A stretch of DNA of 64,000 nt, taken from the NCBI GenBank assembly GCA_020226215.1, contig CM035227.1:23687866-23751865 (forward strand), given 5' to 3'. The notes under the pieces are model-generated. The model was not told the DNA's origin and ran no database searches. It saw nothing but the letters and a program-made list of their open reading frames with translations. The translations under genes were made by a program, and so were the position numbers. The stretch comes from Sindora glabra (Eukaryota > Streptophyta > Magnoliopsida > Fabales > Fabaceae). Positions 1 to 10,587 of the stretch are shown piece by piece (position 1 is the first letter of the stretch; each line of letters begins with the position of its first letter).

Positions 1-313
1 AGAAGAATGCACACTTACTCAAACCACAACGAACTTGTGTGACATCAAGTGAATGACAATGTTGCATTACAAATTGCAGCAAAAATATGCAATTTACAGA
101 CATTGACATGAATTATTTCTTATGAAAAACTACTTGATAATGATGCAAGTTAAAACTACATGACCATAATTATAATAATATATGTGACAAATAGGAAGAA
201 AACCTGCAAACTTTATCACATCAAACCTAGCCCTTTACTTAATCTTTCATGAGACAATTTAAAATTAAAAAAAAAAAAAAAAAAACAGTTTTAGGAGGAG
301 CGTACAAACTTAC

Positions 314-3300
314 AGTGCCTTTCAAATCAGCACGGTAAACCTCACCATAAGAACCTACAAGTAAGAAGATGGTATGAGGTTACAGTTGCAATATTACTTG
401 ATAAATGAAGAAGGGATCCATCATCCGTTTGATCTTCATTGCAAAAACCAAGTTTTATTAAACAACCATATCTAAAATTCCAACTGTACTAGATCTAACC
501 CAGGCCAGCCAATTTACAATAAATTGGCAGCAGGCTTTTTAGTCATGAGTTGATCAGTGGGCACTAGGCACAAGACTGTGCTCTAAGCCACAGCCCACTG
601 GCAGGGATATTGGCCATTTAAACATCAATTTATGACACAAGTACAAAAGACACAATCTTACCAATACCAATACGCTCACCAATATGCAGATCCTCCCATT
701 GAATTTCCCATTCTGTGCCCTCCCTCAGTACTGGGCTAACTTTCTCATTTTTGCCATCATGAAGGGCATAATCTCTATTATCTGTCTCGTTTAATTGAAC
801 GGAAGAAGTTTTATTTACTACTATGTTATTAAAATCTCCCCCAACCTTGGTTTCAAGACACTTCTCAGTATCGTCACTAATAAGGTCAACTCCAATTTGT
901 CTTTTGCCAGTAGGCAAGGAAGGCTCAAGAAATTGTTCATTACACATGATATTTGGATTGATAGGAACCCTCTCGGCCAGTGTCATATCAGTCGGCCCTA
1001 ACTCACAAATTCTGTATCCAACCATTACAGAACCCTTGATTGTATCATCATTCCGTGAAGAATTGTAAGATTTATGGGAATCGGTGTGCAAATATTTCTG
1101 CTGTTCTGCTAACCCATTAGCAGGTCGACACAAATTAATGCCACTGCCAGAGCTTGCCCCTTGAGAGGGTATAAAAGACTTCTCATGGCTAAGTACGAGC
1201 TTATCTGGATCAGCCTGAACCATATCATCAACCATGTTTTTGCATACTAGATGAATTTTTTCAGTTTCCTTAACTTCATCTATATCTTGTGGATTTATAT
1301 CTGAAAAGAGATTAGGAGGAGGCAATGCACCACTCTCTGACAGAACAGCATGTAGTTTTGGAGCAAAATCTGGGTTCTTTGCTGCACTAAGGACACACTT
1401 GGAAACATTTTTTACTTGCATCTTTTCTGCAGGTGAAGCTTCTGTGTACAATGAACTTTCACATGAATTATGCACAGATTGAAGAAGACTTCCCAAATCG
1501 TTTCCAAATCTATCTGCTTCATTTATTCCAAAAGGGTTCCTTTCATCAAGTCTTGTTTGACTGCCTACATTTGAAGGTTCTTCTGACTGAGTCCTGGCAA
1601 TTGTTGAAATTCTATCGAGATCCGATGAAACAGAAAGCACACTAGTCCCATTGTCAAGCATCAAATATGGATTGTCAGGTAATCCCACAATCTCTGCACA
1701 TCCCCTTACACCAAAACTGTAGCTTTGAGGCTGACTGCTGGGCATCTCAGCAGGAAGAAGAGCACCAGGAGCACCCATCAGATCAATAATGTATTCACTG
1801 CATCAGTTCAACAAATATATGACAGTGCTATATATTATTAGAACATAAATGCAATACTAGTTGTGTTTTTCCTATTAAATTAAACAGCTACATTGCCTAA
1901 TATGATAGGAAGAAAATGAAAAAAGATAGAATATGTGCTGTTTTTGGTCTAACTTCTTGACATGAAATTGGAAATTCAGAGTTAGAGTAACTTCTAATTA
2001 AAACATCCAAATAGATATAAGTTGCCATTGACATACTCCAATGACACAGACACCAATCCACTATAAGAAAAATCATTATCCCTTGCAAATTTAATCATAT
2101 TCATAGTTTGCCTCGCTGCAAGAGTGCTATCAATTGTTTAACAATATTATGTTCCCATTACATCGATAATAGAAGACCAACTTGTCTTCTATGAGAAGAG
2201 CAGTGTCTGAAAAGCATTGAAACTAGAAAATGGAAAAGTGTGGACTAATATTGCTTTTAGAAGACCTGAATATTGCCCCTTGACATGGTGGATTATGTCA
2301 CTAAATAGAACAAATATGATAGCCTTGACTTGTGTAATAGCCCAATTAAAACAGCCCAATGAATACAACTCTGTGAAAGGTAATGTTGAAGAAAGGAAGT
2401 AAAATATTCTACTGTGAGCTAATTACCTTCCATCTTCAGCCCTAATCAAATTCACAGCTCCATCATCAGTTCCTGTGTAATAGCTCCCCTTGATCAGCAT
2501 GCAGGGAACATTAATCCTATCGGCAAGTACCTAAGTGACAAGAAAACTTACATGATTAGCATCGCTCAAATTTTTGTCTAAAAAACTGCATGGCTATATC
2601 AAAATCTAAGTTAACACAGTGGTGCATGTTCTGCGCAAAAGAATTGATCCAATCCGCAAGTACCCAAGTGACATTGTGACAGCAGTTATATAACTAGGTT
2701 GACTCACACACACTTCCATCAGGCTAAACAGAACACAGGCGTCAGTTTCTCCATATATAGTCATGATATGTATTATCCATTCAATAACAATTTCCCATAT
2801 AAAAAAAAGCAAATCGTGTCACCTCTCCACACTGAAAACTTGTTTCCACATATGAGGGGCTGATGATTAAAAATAGATTCCCTTAAGTGATATATTCAAA
2901 GGAATCGTACAACCTTAAAGAGTAGGGCTCTGTGACGTGATAGTCCAACATCAAGACATCCAAGGGGAAGAACAATGGTTCTCAAGGAATTCCGTAACTC
3001 ATAACTCCTCATGGTCCACCTCTTCAACATTTCATCAGCATCACCAACTGGCCCACCCATTCTATTGACAACGACGTCAGCAAGTTTCTGAAGTAAGCCA
3101 CTTAAAAGCAGTCCTTGTGTAGTAGGGCAACAGTACGTGGATAAAATACAAGCTCTTCTCTCTAGCTGTTGCAGCTCAATATCAGCAATTCGGTTCACCA
3201 AAATTACTTCATAATCAACATTTTCTAAGATGGGTGTAGTTTGTAGATCCACCAACAGCGGCATCTTTCCTCGTTCAATCAAATTTGAGGCAATTGCATA

Positions 3301-4317
3301 TGCATCATAAAATCCATCCATGACTTTCTCTTCATAATTAATGACATTATAGTTCTGCCAATAATAAATTAAAATCTAGTTAGAACTCATATTTCCAGCA
3401 TGATTAGCAGCGTTAAATTTCTAGGAAATTTAGAATATCAACTGTCAGGAAGCTGATTGAACATCCACAAGGAAACAAACCACACCAGATAAAAGCCCTT
3501 CACATTCGTTTATCACAATTTCTTCCAACATCAGTGCCACTGGATTATAATTACATTAACCCACGGCTAAACAATCAATGTGTAGTTCCAATATCAACGA
3601 AGGCAAATATAAACCCGCTACAAGCCACTAAGAGTGGTACGGTGATCAGGGGTTCAGATAGCATTTAGGTTCAAACCTCCCCATAAAAAACATATAAACC
3701 GACAAGGAAACGAAATTACCGAACATAAAACAAGAAATTTCCATGATTATAACAATGCCAACAAACATTAGCCGAAGAAGAAATGGCCATAACCCCTAAT
3801 TCTCACCTTAAAGCGATAAACTTGGAAGCCACATGGCAACCAAGGGCATCCAAAATCAATTTTATGCCCAAAAAAATAATAATAATAAAACAAAACATAC
3901 CCAATAACTAAGCGATTGAAACTGGACAAGGGCTTCCGTGTCGGAGACAGAAGCTGCACAGCCAAGGCTCATCTGCTTGGCGGCATCGATCTGAGCAGAC
4001 TCAGGGTCCTTGCGAACATCAGGATCAGAAGCGCTGATTGCCAAAGCCAACTGCACCTGAAACTCTTCCTCCAGGAAATTGAAATCCACAACCTCGTCGC
4101 TACAAATACCCCCACTACCATCAATAGGAATCCGATCAGCAACCAATTCATCAGCGGCAAGTGGCCCCATTGTACCCGACGCCAAAACCGAAGAAGACGA
4201 CGCGATATTAGGTGTGGGGCTGAGAGGCACCAGTGGGTGCGTGTCAGGCAAACGCTGATGTTCATTGATCCCGCCACCGATGTGAAGCTTTCGAAGAAGA
4301 TGCTTCATTCTCGGCAT
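314..4317 (-). CDS. SIS8: Raf-like MAPKKK of the EDR1/SIS8 group, N-terminal part (runs off left edge)
   Basis: Five exons can be joined in frame with GT-AG introns: 4317-3901, 3354-2914, 2530-2427, 1797-662 and 354-314, giving 713 residues. The start MPRMKHLLRKLHIGG is a hallmark of the SIS8-type Raf-like MAPKKKs, and I chose the first ATG of that block. Residues about 60-330 form the EDR1 regulatory domain, with blocks such as EEEFQVQLALAISASDP, KMPLLVDLQ, MGGPVGDADE, RSYELRNS and EYIIDLMGAPGAL. A less conserved linker follows, containing KNVSKCVLSAAKNPDFAPKLHAVL cut here as KLHAVLSESGALPPP. The kinase domain opens with WEIQWEDLHIGERIGIG; the glycine loop GIGSYG spans residues 698-703 across the last intron. 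The rest of the kinase domain lies outside the window, since bases 1-313 are intron. By family, these are cytosolic Ser/Thr kinases in stress and sugar or hormone signalling. The close paralogue At1g18160 type is an alternative name. Confidence 0.93.
2643..2674 (-). repeat. Decayed copy of an exon boundary inside a kinase-gene intron
   Basis: About 32 bases in the second intron repeat the acceptor end of the exon at 2427-2530. The minus-strand text around GTACTTGC is preceded by TTAG in the real exon and by TTGG here, so the acceptor AG is lost. The copy covers roughly the last bases of the intron and the first 20-odd bases of the exon (matching 2503-2539), with four or five mismatches. This is seen directly; its origin by local duplication is inferred. 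Confidence 0.5.
3617..3685 (+). repeat. tRNA-like pol III promoter boxes in kinase intron 1 (possible SINE head)
   Basis: CCACTAAGAGTGGTACGGTG (about 3625-3644) resembles an A box and GGTTCAAACC (3668-3677) fits the B-box consensus GGTTCRANNCC. The spacing of about 25-30 bases suits a tRNA-derived SINE head. I see no clear tail or flanking target duplication, and no cloverleaf, so this is a weak call. Confidence 0.25.
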
Positions 4318-5530
4318 GGATCATCAAGAAGGACCACTCGACTTCTCTTCGTCCACGACAATGTCTTATAGCGCCGGCTTAACCTATGCACTCTAGGAAA
4401 CGAAGGAGATTGCTCAACCTGCGCACCCTTCTTCCACAAGCAACGATCACTTGAAGGATTTGTTAAATTAACCGCTCACCAATTCCCTCCAATAATCCAA
4501 AACTATAAACAAAATTTTCTTTGTCGTCCTCCCGACATTTCTTGCAGGTCAAAGCACCGCCTAGTGCCTGCCAACCTCTACCTCAGGTTCAGGGTTTATC
4601 CACAGTGCTTTGAGTGGTCTATATTTAATCTTGACCGTTGGCTTCGTTGACCGACGCGTTTGGGATCCCACAGCTAATATTAACGTAATCTTTATTTAAT
4701 GCAAGAATACTACATTAATATTCTTTCTATGATTTTAGTTTATTTACGCTAATTTCAGAGAAAAAAAAAGTTGATTTACGCTAATTAAAAAATGAAAAAA
4801 GTTGATTTACACTAATTAAGAAATCGGCTGATTAGTGTTTTTTCTAAATTTTTTATTGTGCTAATATGTAAAATATGATAAATGATGGTTTCATTAATAA
4901 ATATCATTAAAAATCATACATTCTTTCACAAATTGATTTGAACACCGTATGATCATAAAACAAATATATATTTTTATACCAATTGTGTTTATTGATATTA
5001 ATAGGTAATACAAGCTTCAAATTCATCCAATGTAATTACTTTATTAGAAAAATGTAGTAATCACTTAGTAATTATTTTATTTGTTAATATGATAATATAT
5101 TTTATAAAAATATATATAATTATCATAATTTCGCTCTGCTACGTTAACATTACTTTGTTTATGATACTATGGATCTTCGGTTAAGGTGTATACATCCTAT
5201 TGAATTTTTTAAAATTTTATATATTATTTAAAATATTTTATTGATTTATAAGTTTTATTCACTAAAATTCCAAAATATATTTATTTTCATTCTCTTCCAA
5301 GTCTTGGCTCCGCCATACCTTTCACTTAAACTGCGGACATTGTCGTAATCATGGGGCCCATCGGCGATGGGGGTGTTTCGGTATATTACTATCGTGTGGG
5401 CCAGTCTCTCTTCCATCTTAACCAATCAGAATCAGATTTGGATCGGTAGAAATGGGAAAGAAATAGTTAAAAATTTTCAAACGGAGTTAAAACCAATTTA
5501 AAAAGAAAGGGTTGATTTCTGGGGGCAACT
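4318..5530. other. 5' flank of the kinase gene; no gene seen
   Basis: About 4318-4680 has near-normal base composition and should hold the kinase 5' UTR and core promoter. I could not fix a TATA box with confidence. From about 4690 the DNA turns strongly AT-rich, without coding or repeat structure I can support. Confidence 0.4.
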
Positions 5531-5539
5531 TGTCGTGTT

Positions 5540-5744
5540 GGGCAGGACTTCCATACCCCGGACGCAAACGGAAAATACAAATCCCGGACAGGTGGAGAAT
5601 TCATGGCCCTTATTTTTTGTTAAAGATCATACACGTGATGTAGGAGATCATTTTCTTCTGTCAAATCAAGCCTATCACAGGAACTAGACTAGACTAACAG
5701 ACTTGGTTTTTATTTTTTATTTAAATAATAATTAAGGATTTAAT
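5540..5744 (+). repeat. Left terminal inverted repeat of the 5.5-7.7 kb MULE-like element
   Basis: Reads inward from GGGCAGGACTTCC. It pairs along its length with the reverse complement of 7520-7726, with scattered substitutions and small indels, by eye about 80-88% identical. It is GC-richer at its outer end than in the interior. Confidence 0.75.
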
Positions 5745-7146
5745 AATTTTATTTTTTCGATTTTACCCAGCAATTTCTTTATTAAACTTTAGTATTATTG
5801 CTATTTATTCAAATTAAGATAGTTAAATATTTATGCAAAATTAATTTTCAATTTACTAATACTTGAATAAATCTCTCCTTTAAGCACCCACACATTATTA
5901 ATAATTTTAAATTTTGTCACAAAATACTAAATTTTTGTATAAATTTAAAATTATTCTTAATTATGACTTAAAAATTCTTACGCACTAAAATTTTAATGCA
6001 CATCATTTATCTTCACCCTTTCATTCCAATAAGAAAATTATGCTATTAATTTAATAATAATAATATAATAAAAATATTTAATTAATTTTGATAAAAATAT
6101 TAATTTAAATTATGAAGTCAATTTTATTATTTTTTAGTTTTATAATGATAAATGTACCTATTAATTGGAATAATAATTTGTAATAAGAAGTTAACTATAA
6201 TAGGAGTATCTTTTATTATTTTATTATTTCTAAATGAAAAAGAATTACTTGACACCAATATAAATACAAAAAATTTACATGAAATCTTTATTATTAATTC
6301 TAACTAGATACAATGATTATAAAGAAAATAATTTAAAGGCAAAATCTTTCTTTAATGAAGAGAGCACCTGGAACACACACTTATTTAAGTTTCTCTTTCT
6401 TACAACTATTTTTTATTTTTTATATTATCTTCTTTATAAAAATATTACCTTAAACTATTTCACATAACATTTAAATTTTTATTAAATAAAACATTATATA
6501 AATAGTTAAATAAATAAATAAACAACATAACGGATCTAATTTCTATTTATTAGAATTTGAATACGAAGAAAGTAATCATATTTTTGTGGATAGTTGTACA
6601 CCGTGATACACTTTAATAATTTATATGTATTTTTATAATTTTTTATAATATATTCATATTTTGTGATTAATTTTAACAAACATTATTAATCATAAAAAAT
6701 TGTTGTATTGAAAGTATCCTATGATTCAATTTTACTATTTTGAATCATCACACAAAACTTAACTACTTATATATAATTGAAAAAATTACTAATCGATAAT
6801 AGGAAAAATAATTTATATATAAGAAGAATAATTCATTAAATACCAAAATTTAACACTATTTGATGATTCCATTTTAAATTGATAATAACGTTGTTTTTTT
6901 ATTTGAATAAATATGTTTTATGTAATATATTTTAAAAAAAACAGGGAAGAAAATGATTTGTAAATAAAAAGTCTTAAATTTTTATGAACAATGGGATAGA
7001 GGTTATTGTAAGAAAAAGAACTTAATAAATATGTGTTCTATTTATTCTCTTTTCATTAAAGAGAAATTTTAGTTTTAAATTATCCCTTTTTATATCCATC
7101 AAATAAAATTAGAATTAATGATAGAGATTTAGTATAATTGACTGAT

Positions 7147-7148
<2 letters not shown>

Positions 7149-7210
<62 letters not shown>
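7149..7210. repeat. (AT)n microsatellite inside the MULE-like element
   Basis: About 31 uninterrupted AT units. Length is probably polymorphic. Confidence 0.95.
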
Positions 7211-7212
<2 letters not shown>

Positions 7213-7519
7213 TGATTTAAAAATTTAATGCATAAAAATTTTACAGTGTACCTAATCAAGAATAATTTTAAATTTTATAAAATTTTAATATGCTATGATA
7301 ATATTTTTAAAATATTAATTACATGCAATGCTTGCAATAAGACTTTACTCAACTGATGGTAGTCTTAAAATTAGTTTTAAATAAATTTGTAACTATTTTG
7401 AATAGATAATAGTATTAAAATTTAATAAAAATTCTGTAAAAAATAAATCCTTGATTCTTTGTTTATTATTTAAATAAAGAAATGTAGAAACGTAGTGTGT
7501 CGGTCTGGTTGCCAAATAC

Positions 7520-7726
7520 ATTAATTCCTTAACTATTATTTAAATAAAAAATAAAAATCAAGTCTGTCAGTCTTGTCTGGTTGCCGTGATAGACTTGATT
7601 TGACAGAGGAGAAAACTATCTCCTACATCATATGTATGATCTTAAACAAAAAATAGAGGTCATGAATTCACCACCTGTCCGGAGTTTGTATTTTCCGTTT
7701 GCGTCGGGGGTGTGGAAGTCCTGCCC
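7520..7726 (-). repeat. Right terminal inverted repeat of the 5.5-7.7 kb MULE-like element
   Basis: Reverse-complement partner of 5540-5744. The outer end is CTGCCC at 7721-7726, next to the target-duplication remnant TATCGTGTA. Confidence 0.75.
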
Positions 7727-7811
7727 CTATCGTGTACTGTTTGCGGAAACTATGAGGAATTTACGGAGCACTTGGCGCTGCATTGTTATCAGACTAACCA
7801 ATTAGACTAAA

Positions 7812-8420
7812 TTATGTTTGGTTTGAACCCGTGGGAAAAAAAATGGAAAGAAAATAAGTTAAGGAAGAAAAACAAAAAGAAAATATATATGAAAAAGCAG
7901 TTTTCATTTATTATTTAGATACATATATAAAAAATAGGTGTAAAGAAAATAATAAAAATATTATTTTTATTTAATTTGATTGAAAATTAAAAAATAAAAG
8001 AAATAAATTGCTAGATGACAAAATTACTCTTATTTTAAGTTAATAAAATTATTTAAAAAATTTTACAAAAGAAATAATTTTATAATTAGAAAGAATTCTA
8101 TCTCTTTTCTAACATATTTAATAAAGAAATATTTTGTTAATTTTTGAAATATTTTTAACCTTGTTCTTTCTCCGTCAAATTTCGTATAGCATTTAAGTAT
8201 TAAAAATTTTATTCTTGTTTTTTTCATATTTTCCACTTTTTTATACATCCATGCAAAAATAAAGGAGCGCAATTTACATAGAAAGGCCTGAAAAAGTGAA
8301 GGAAAAAATTTTAAATTTTAATGTGTAAAAATAATAATAAATATATTTCCCTTCTTTACTTTTTCTTTCAAACCAAATAATGAAAAAAAAATTCTTAATT
8401 TTCTTTGATACCAAGCATGG
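7812..8420. mobile_element. Candidate MITE with loose inverted ends
   Basis: The left end reads TTATGTTTGGTTTGAACC followed by a purine-rich run. The right end on the minus strand reads CATGCTTGGTATCAAAG and, further in, TTATTTGGTTTGAAAG followed by a similar purine-rich run. The interior is AT-rich and non-coding. I could not identify a target duplication, so element class and exact ends are uncertain. Confidence 0.3.
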
Positions 8421-8818
8421 AATAAATCGCCCATTAGAAATACAGTGTTTTCTATTGGGATTTGGGAGGATATACATTGTACCAATTTTATCCCCCCGGC
8501 CGGAGAACAGGATTTGAGATTTGGGAGGATTTGATTCCTTTGAAATTTAATCTGCGTTGGGTTGGGTTATTTGAGAATAGGGGAGGTTGTTTTTTCATCC
8601 TATTAGTCCTAATTTTTGTGTTGTCCTTAGAAAGAGCTTGTTCAGGGGAGTTGGAATTTAAAGGAGGTCTCTTTCGGATTGACTCCGAGATTTCGAAATA
8701 TTAATATATTATTAAATTTTATTTATTTTATTTAATATCATATAAATAAAAAATTTGATAATTTAGACTAGTAAAACATCATAATCATCACTGCTTATGG
8801 TCCATGAATCACCGCTGC

Positions 8819-8862
<44 letters not shown>

Positions 8863-9511
8863 AAGCTTCTATTTTTTACTTGATTATAAAGAAAAATATT
8901 ATAATTATTTTTTCTATTTAAGGCAGAGAAAATAAGATAAAAGGAAAAAGAAAATAATTTTTATTTGTTTTGATAAAAAAATATAAGAAATAAAATTAAA
9001 TTTATTTAAATGAGAAGTTTATCTTTCAAATTAATAAATTAGTTCTCAAATTGAATAAAAATTACACATAAATTGTAATATGTTAATTTTTCATTTATTT
9101 TTTATCTATATCTATCGAGGAAATTTTTGTTGGGCTATACTCCTTTTCCCCCTCATCCTTTTTTTATCCTTGAACTAAATAAGGAAGAATATCATGTATA
9201 TTTAGATATATTTTTATTTTTATATTTTAAGAAATTATCCTTAAAAATTATTTTTGAATAAAAAATAAATAATAAAGAACTATCAGTGTTATAAAGAAGA
9301 AAATATTTTATTTAATTATAAAATTGAGATAAAAAATAAGAAAACAGTTTTTGAAAAGATATAAAAATTATTTTTTTATTTTTAAGTTACACATATAAGA
9401 TTGCAGCTTTTAAAATAAGATTTTAAAAATAAATTATTCTTTTATTTTTAAAAACAATAAACATATAGCCCATTATTTTTTTATCTTTTTTGTCTTTTCA
9501 TTCATTTTTCT
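8421..9511. other. AT-rich intergenic DNA with an (ATT)n microsatellite; no gene
   Basis: A slightly GC-richer patch lies at about 8460-8690, with no recognisable protein. An (ATT)n microsatellite of about 14 units is at 8819-8862. The rest is low-complexity AT-rich DNA. Confidence 0.6.
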
Positions 9512-9740
9512 ATGTTGAATATCGCCCCGTCAGGTTTCTTCGCCCCTGCCCAACTGGCTGACATTTTGCTGAAAGATCAAGAGCCATGTAAATTTGCTAT
9601 ATTTTGCATATATTTAGTAATAGTATACAATGGTTCGTGTCTATTGTTTCTGAGAATTCTCGCCTTTGTTCTTTTGTGTTTATATTTCAGTTGGCTTCAG
9701 AGAACTTCCTTGCCTCTGCTGTGTTGTGTTTTTTTCTTTT
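9512..9740 (+). other. Possible two-exon gene fragment of unknown origin
   Basis: The first part encodes MLNIAPSGFFAPAQLADIL with unusually normal base composition for this region. It ends near CCATGTAAAT, a possible donor, and a stretch ending TTTATATTTCAG, a good acceptor, leads into codons for WLQRTSLPL or, in another frame, LASENFLASA. I do not recognise the protein. It could be a captured or decayed gene fragment; there is no support for a full gene. Confidence 0.2.
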
Positions 9741-9958
9741 TCTTTTTAAGGTAACAAGAGAAATAATTAAACTACTAAATATATATATGTAATAATTAGA
9801 TATCAAATTTTAAATATAATAAAAAATATAAAATCTTCAAAAAGAAATATCAAATGTCTATTGATACTTAAATTAAAGATTCATGCTGTTTTGATTTTAT
9901 TTTAGTTGGCTTTTTTATGTTTCTTAGTATGGTCTTTTTGACTTTTCTATGATGAAAA

Positions 9959-10027
9959 AAATGATAAATATGGGAGGCCAAAAATGGAAAATAAATGCGT
10001 ACGAGAGAAATGATAAATATGGGAGGC
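9959..10027 (+). repeat. Two direct copies of a 20-bp motif flanking the 11 kb MULE
   Basis: AAATGATAAATATGGGAGGC occurs at 9959-9978 and again at 10008-10027, 49 bases apart. A third copy with one change (GACAAA) lies at 21125-21144 in the same orientation, just beyond the other end of the MULE. Confidence 0.7.
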
Positions 10028-10065
10028 TAAAAGAAGTGGTTTGTCTGCATAATGAAAATTACAGG

Positions 10066-10074
10066 ACGAAAGAA
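10066..10074 (+). repeat. Left 9-bp target site duplication of the 11 kb MULE
   Basis: ACGAAAGAA immediately precedes the left TIR. ATGAAAGAA at 21086-21094 immediately follows the right TIR, so 8 of 9 bases match in direct orientation, as Mutator-type insertion produces. Confidence 0.65.
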
Positions 10075-10160
10075 GGTGAAAATACCGGATTACGATTATT
10101 TTATAAATATTTTTTCATTTTATCGTGATTCGAAAATTATTTATCAGAATACGCAGAGCA
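10075..10160 (+). repeat. Left TIR of the 11 kb MULE
   Basis: The reverse complement aligns with 21000-21085, sharing TGCGTATT, ACGATAAAA and GGTA..TTTTG-like blocks with indels. It also aligns with the internal block at 19971-20065. Confidence 0.65.
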
Positions 10161-10164
10161 CCAT

Positions 10165-10340
10165 TCAAAATGGCGCCCGTGAAGGCTTGGAGGCGCCATT
10201 CAGAGTAGCGCCCTCAAGGGGAGGGCGCCATTTGAAGAGGCGCCCCCAGCCTTGGAGGCGCCATTCAAAGTGGCGCCCTCCAAGTGCCATTTTGAATTTC
10301 AATATTCTGGGAGGCACCTCATGAAATGGCGCCTCCTCCC
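10165..10340 (+). repeat. Left subterminal GGCGCC palindrome array
   Basis: Seven GGCGCC hexamers occur in about 175 bases of otherwise AT-rich DNA. They alternate in modules such as GGAGGCGCCATTC and GTGGCGCCCTCC. The stretch 10251-10284 is an imperfect palindrome with arms CTTGGAGGCGCCATT and AGTGGCGCCCTCCAAG around a loop of about three bases. Arrays of the same type lie at the right end of the element. Confidence 0.85.
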
Positions 10341-10341
10341 C

Positions 10342-10350
10342 TTTATAAAT
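10342..10350 (+). promoter_or_regulatory. Candidate TATA box of the MULE transcript
   Basis: TTTATAAAT follows the GGCGCC array and is followed by a C- and CT-rich leader (10351-10450) of the kind seen at plant transcription starts. It would drive the transposase transcript rightward. Supported by sequence pattern only. Confidence 0.4.
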
Positions 10351-10587
10351 TCCCCCACCCCACCTCACCCTCCACACTCCAAACTCTCGCAGCCGTTCTT
10401 CTTCCCTTCCTTCTTCGTAAACCTCGCAGCTACTCTCCGCATTTCCTCTTTCCTTCTATCTTTGAAGTCATTCGCAGTATTTTATATTCTTTCATTCACA
10501 AATCATCATCTGTTCTTACTTTTGTACATTTCATTCGGAAGTATTTTCTTCTTTAGAGCAAATCTGATATTCTTTCAACTCTTCCTT

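Larger units (their letters stand above)
5540..7726. mobile_element. Non-autonomous MULE-like element with ~205-bp TIRs
   Basis: The ends are long imperfect inverted repeats, 5540-5744 and 7520-7726, starting GGGCAGGACTTCC on each inward reading. They share blocks such as GACGCAAACGGAAAATACAA and TCTGTCAAATCAAG. The element is flanked by TGTCGTGTT (5531-5539) and TATCGTGTA (7728-7736), a 7-of-9 match in direct orientation, as expected for an aged Mutator-type 9-bp target duplication. The interior of about 1.8 kb is extremely AT-rich, holds an (AT)n tract, and has no transposase or recognisable captured gene. Long TIRs plus a 9-bp duplication are established features of MULEs. The class call is an inference, because there is no transposase to confirm it. 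Confidence 0.72.

Noticed and set aside
795..1068. Plus-strand open frames overlapping the large kinase exon
   Set aside because: They are antisense shadows of a well-conserved minus-strand exon with clear family motifs.
2606..2812. 68-codon minus-strand frame in a kinase intron
   Set aside because: It lies between two exons that splice cleanly. Its only gene-like part is the decayed copy of the exon boundary.
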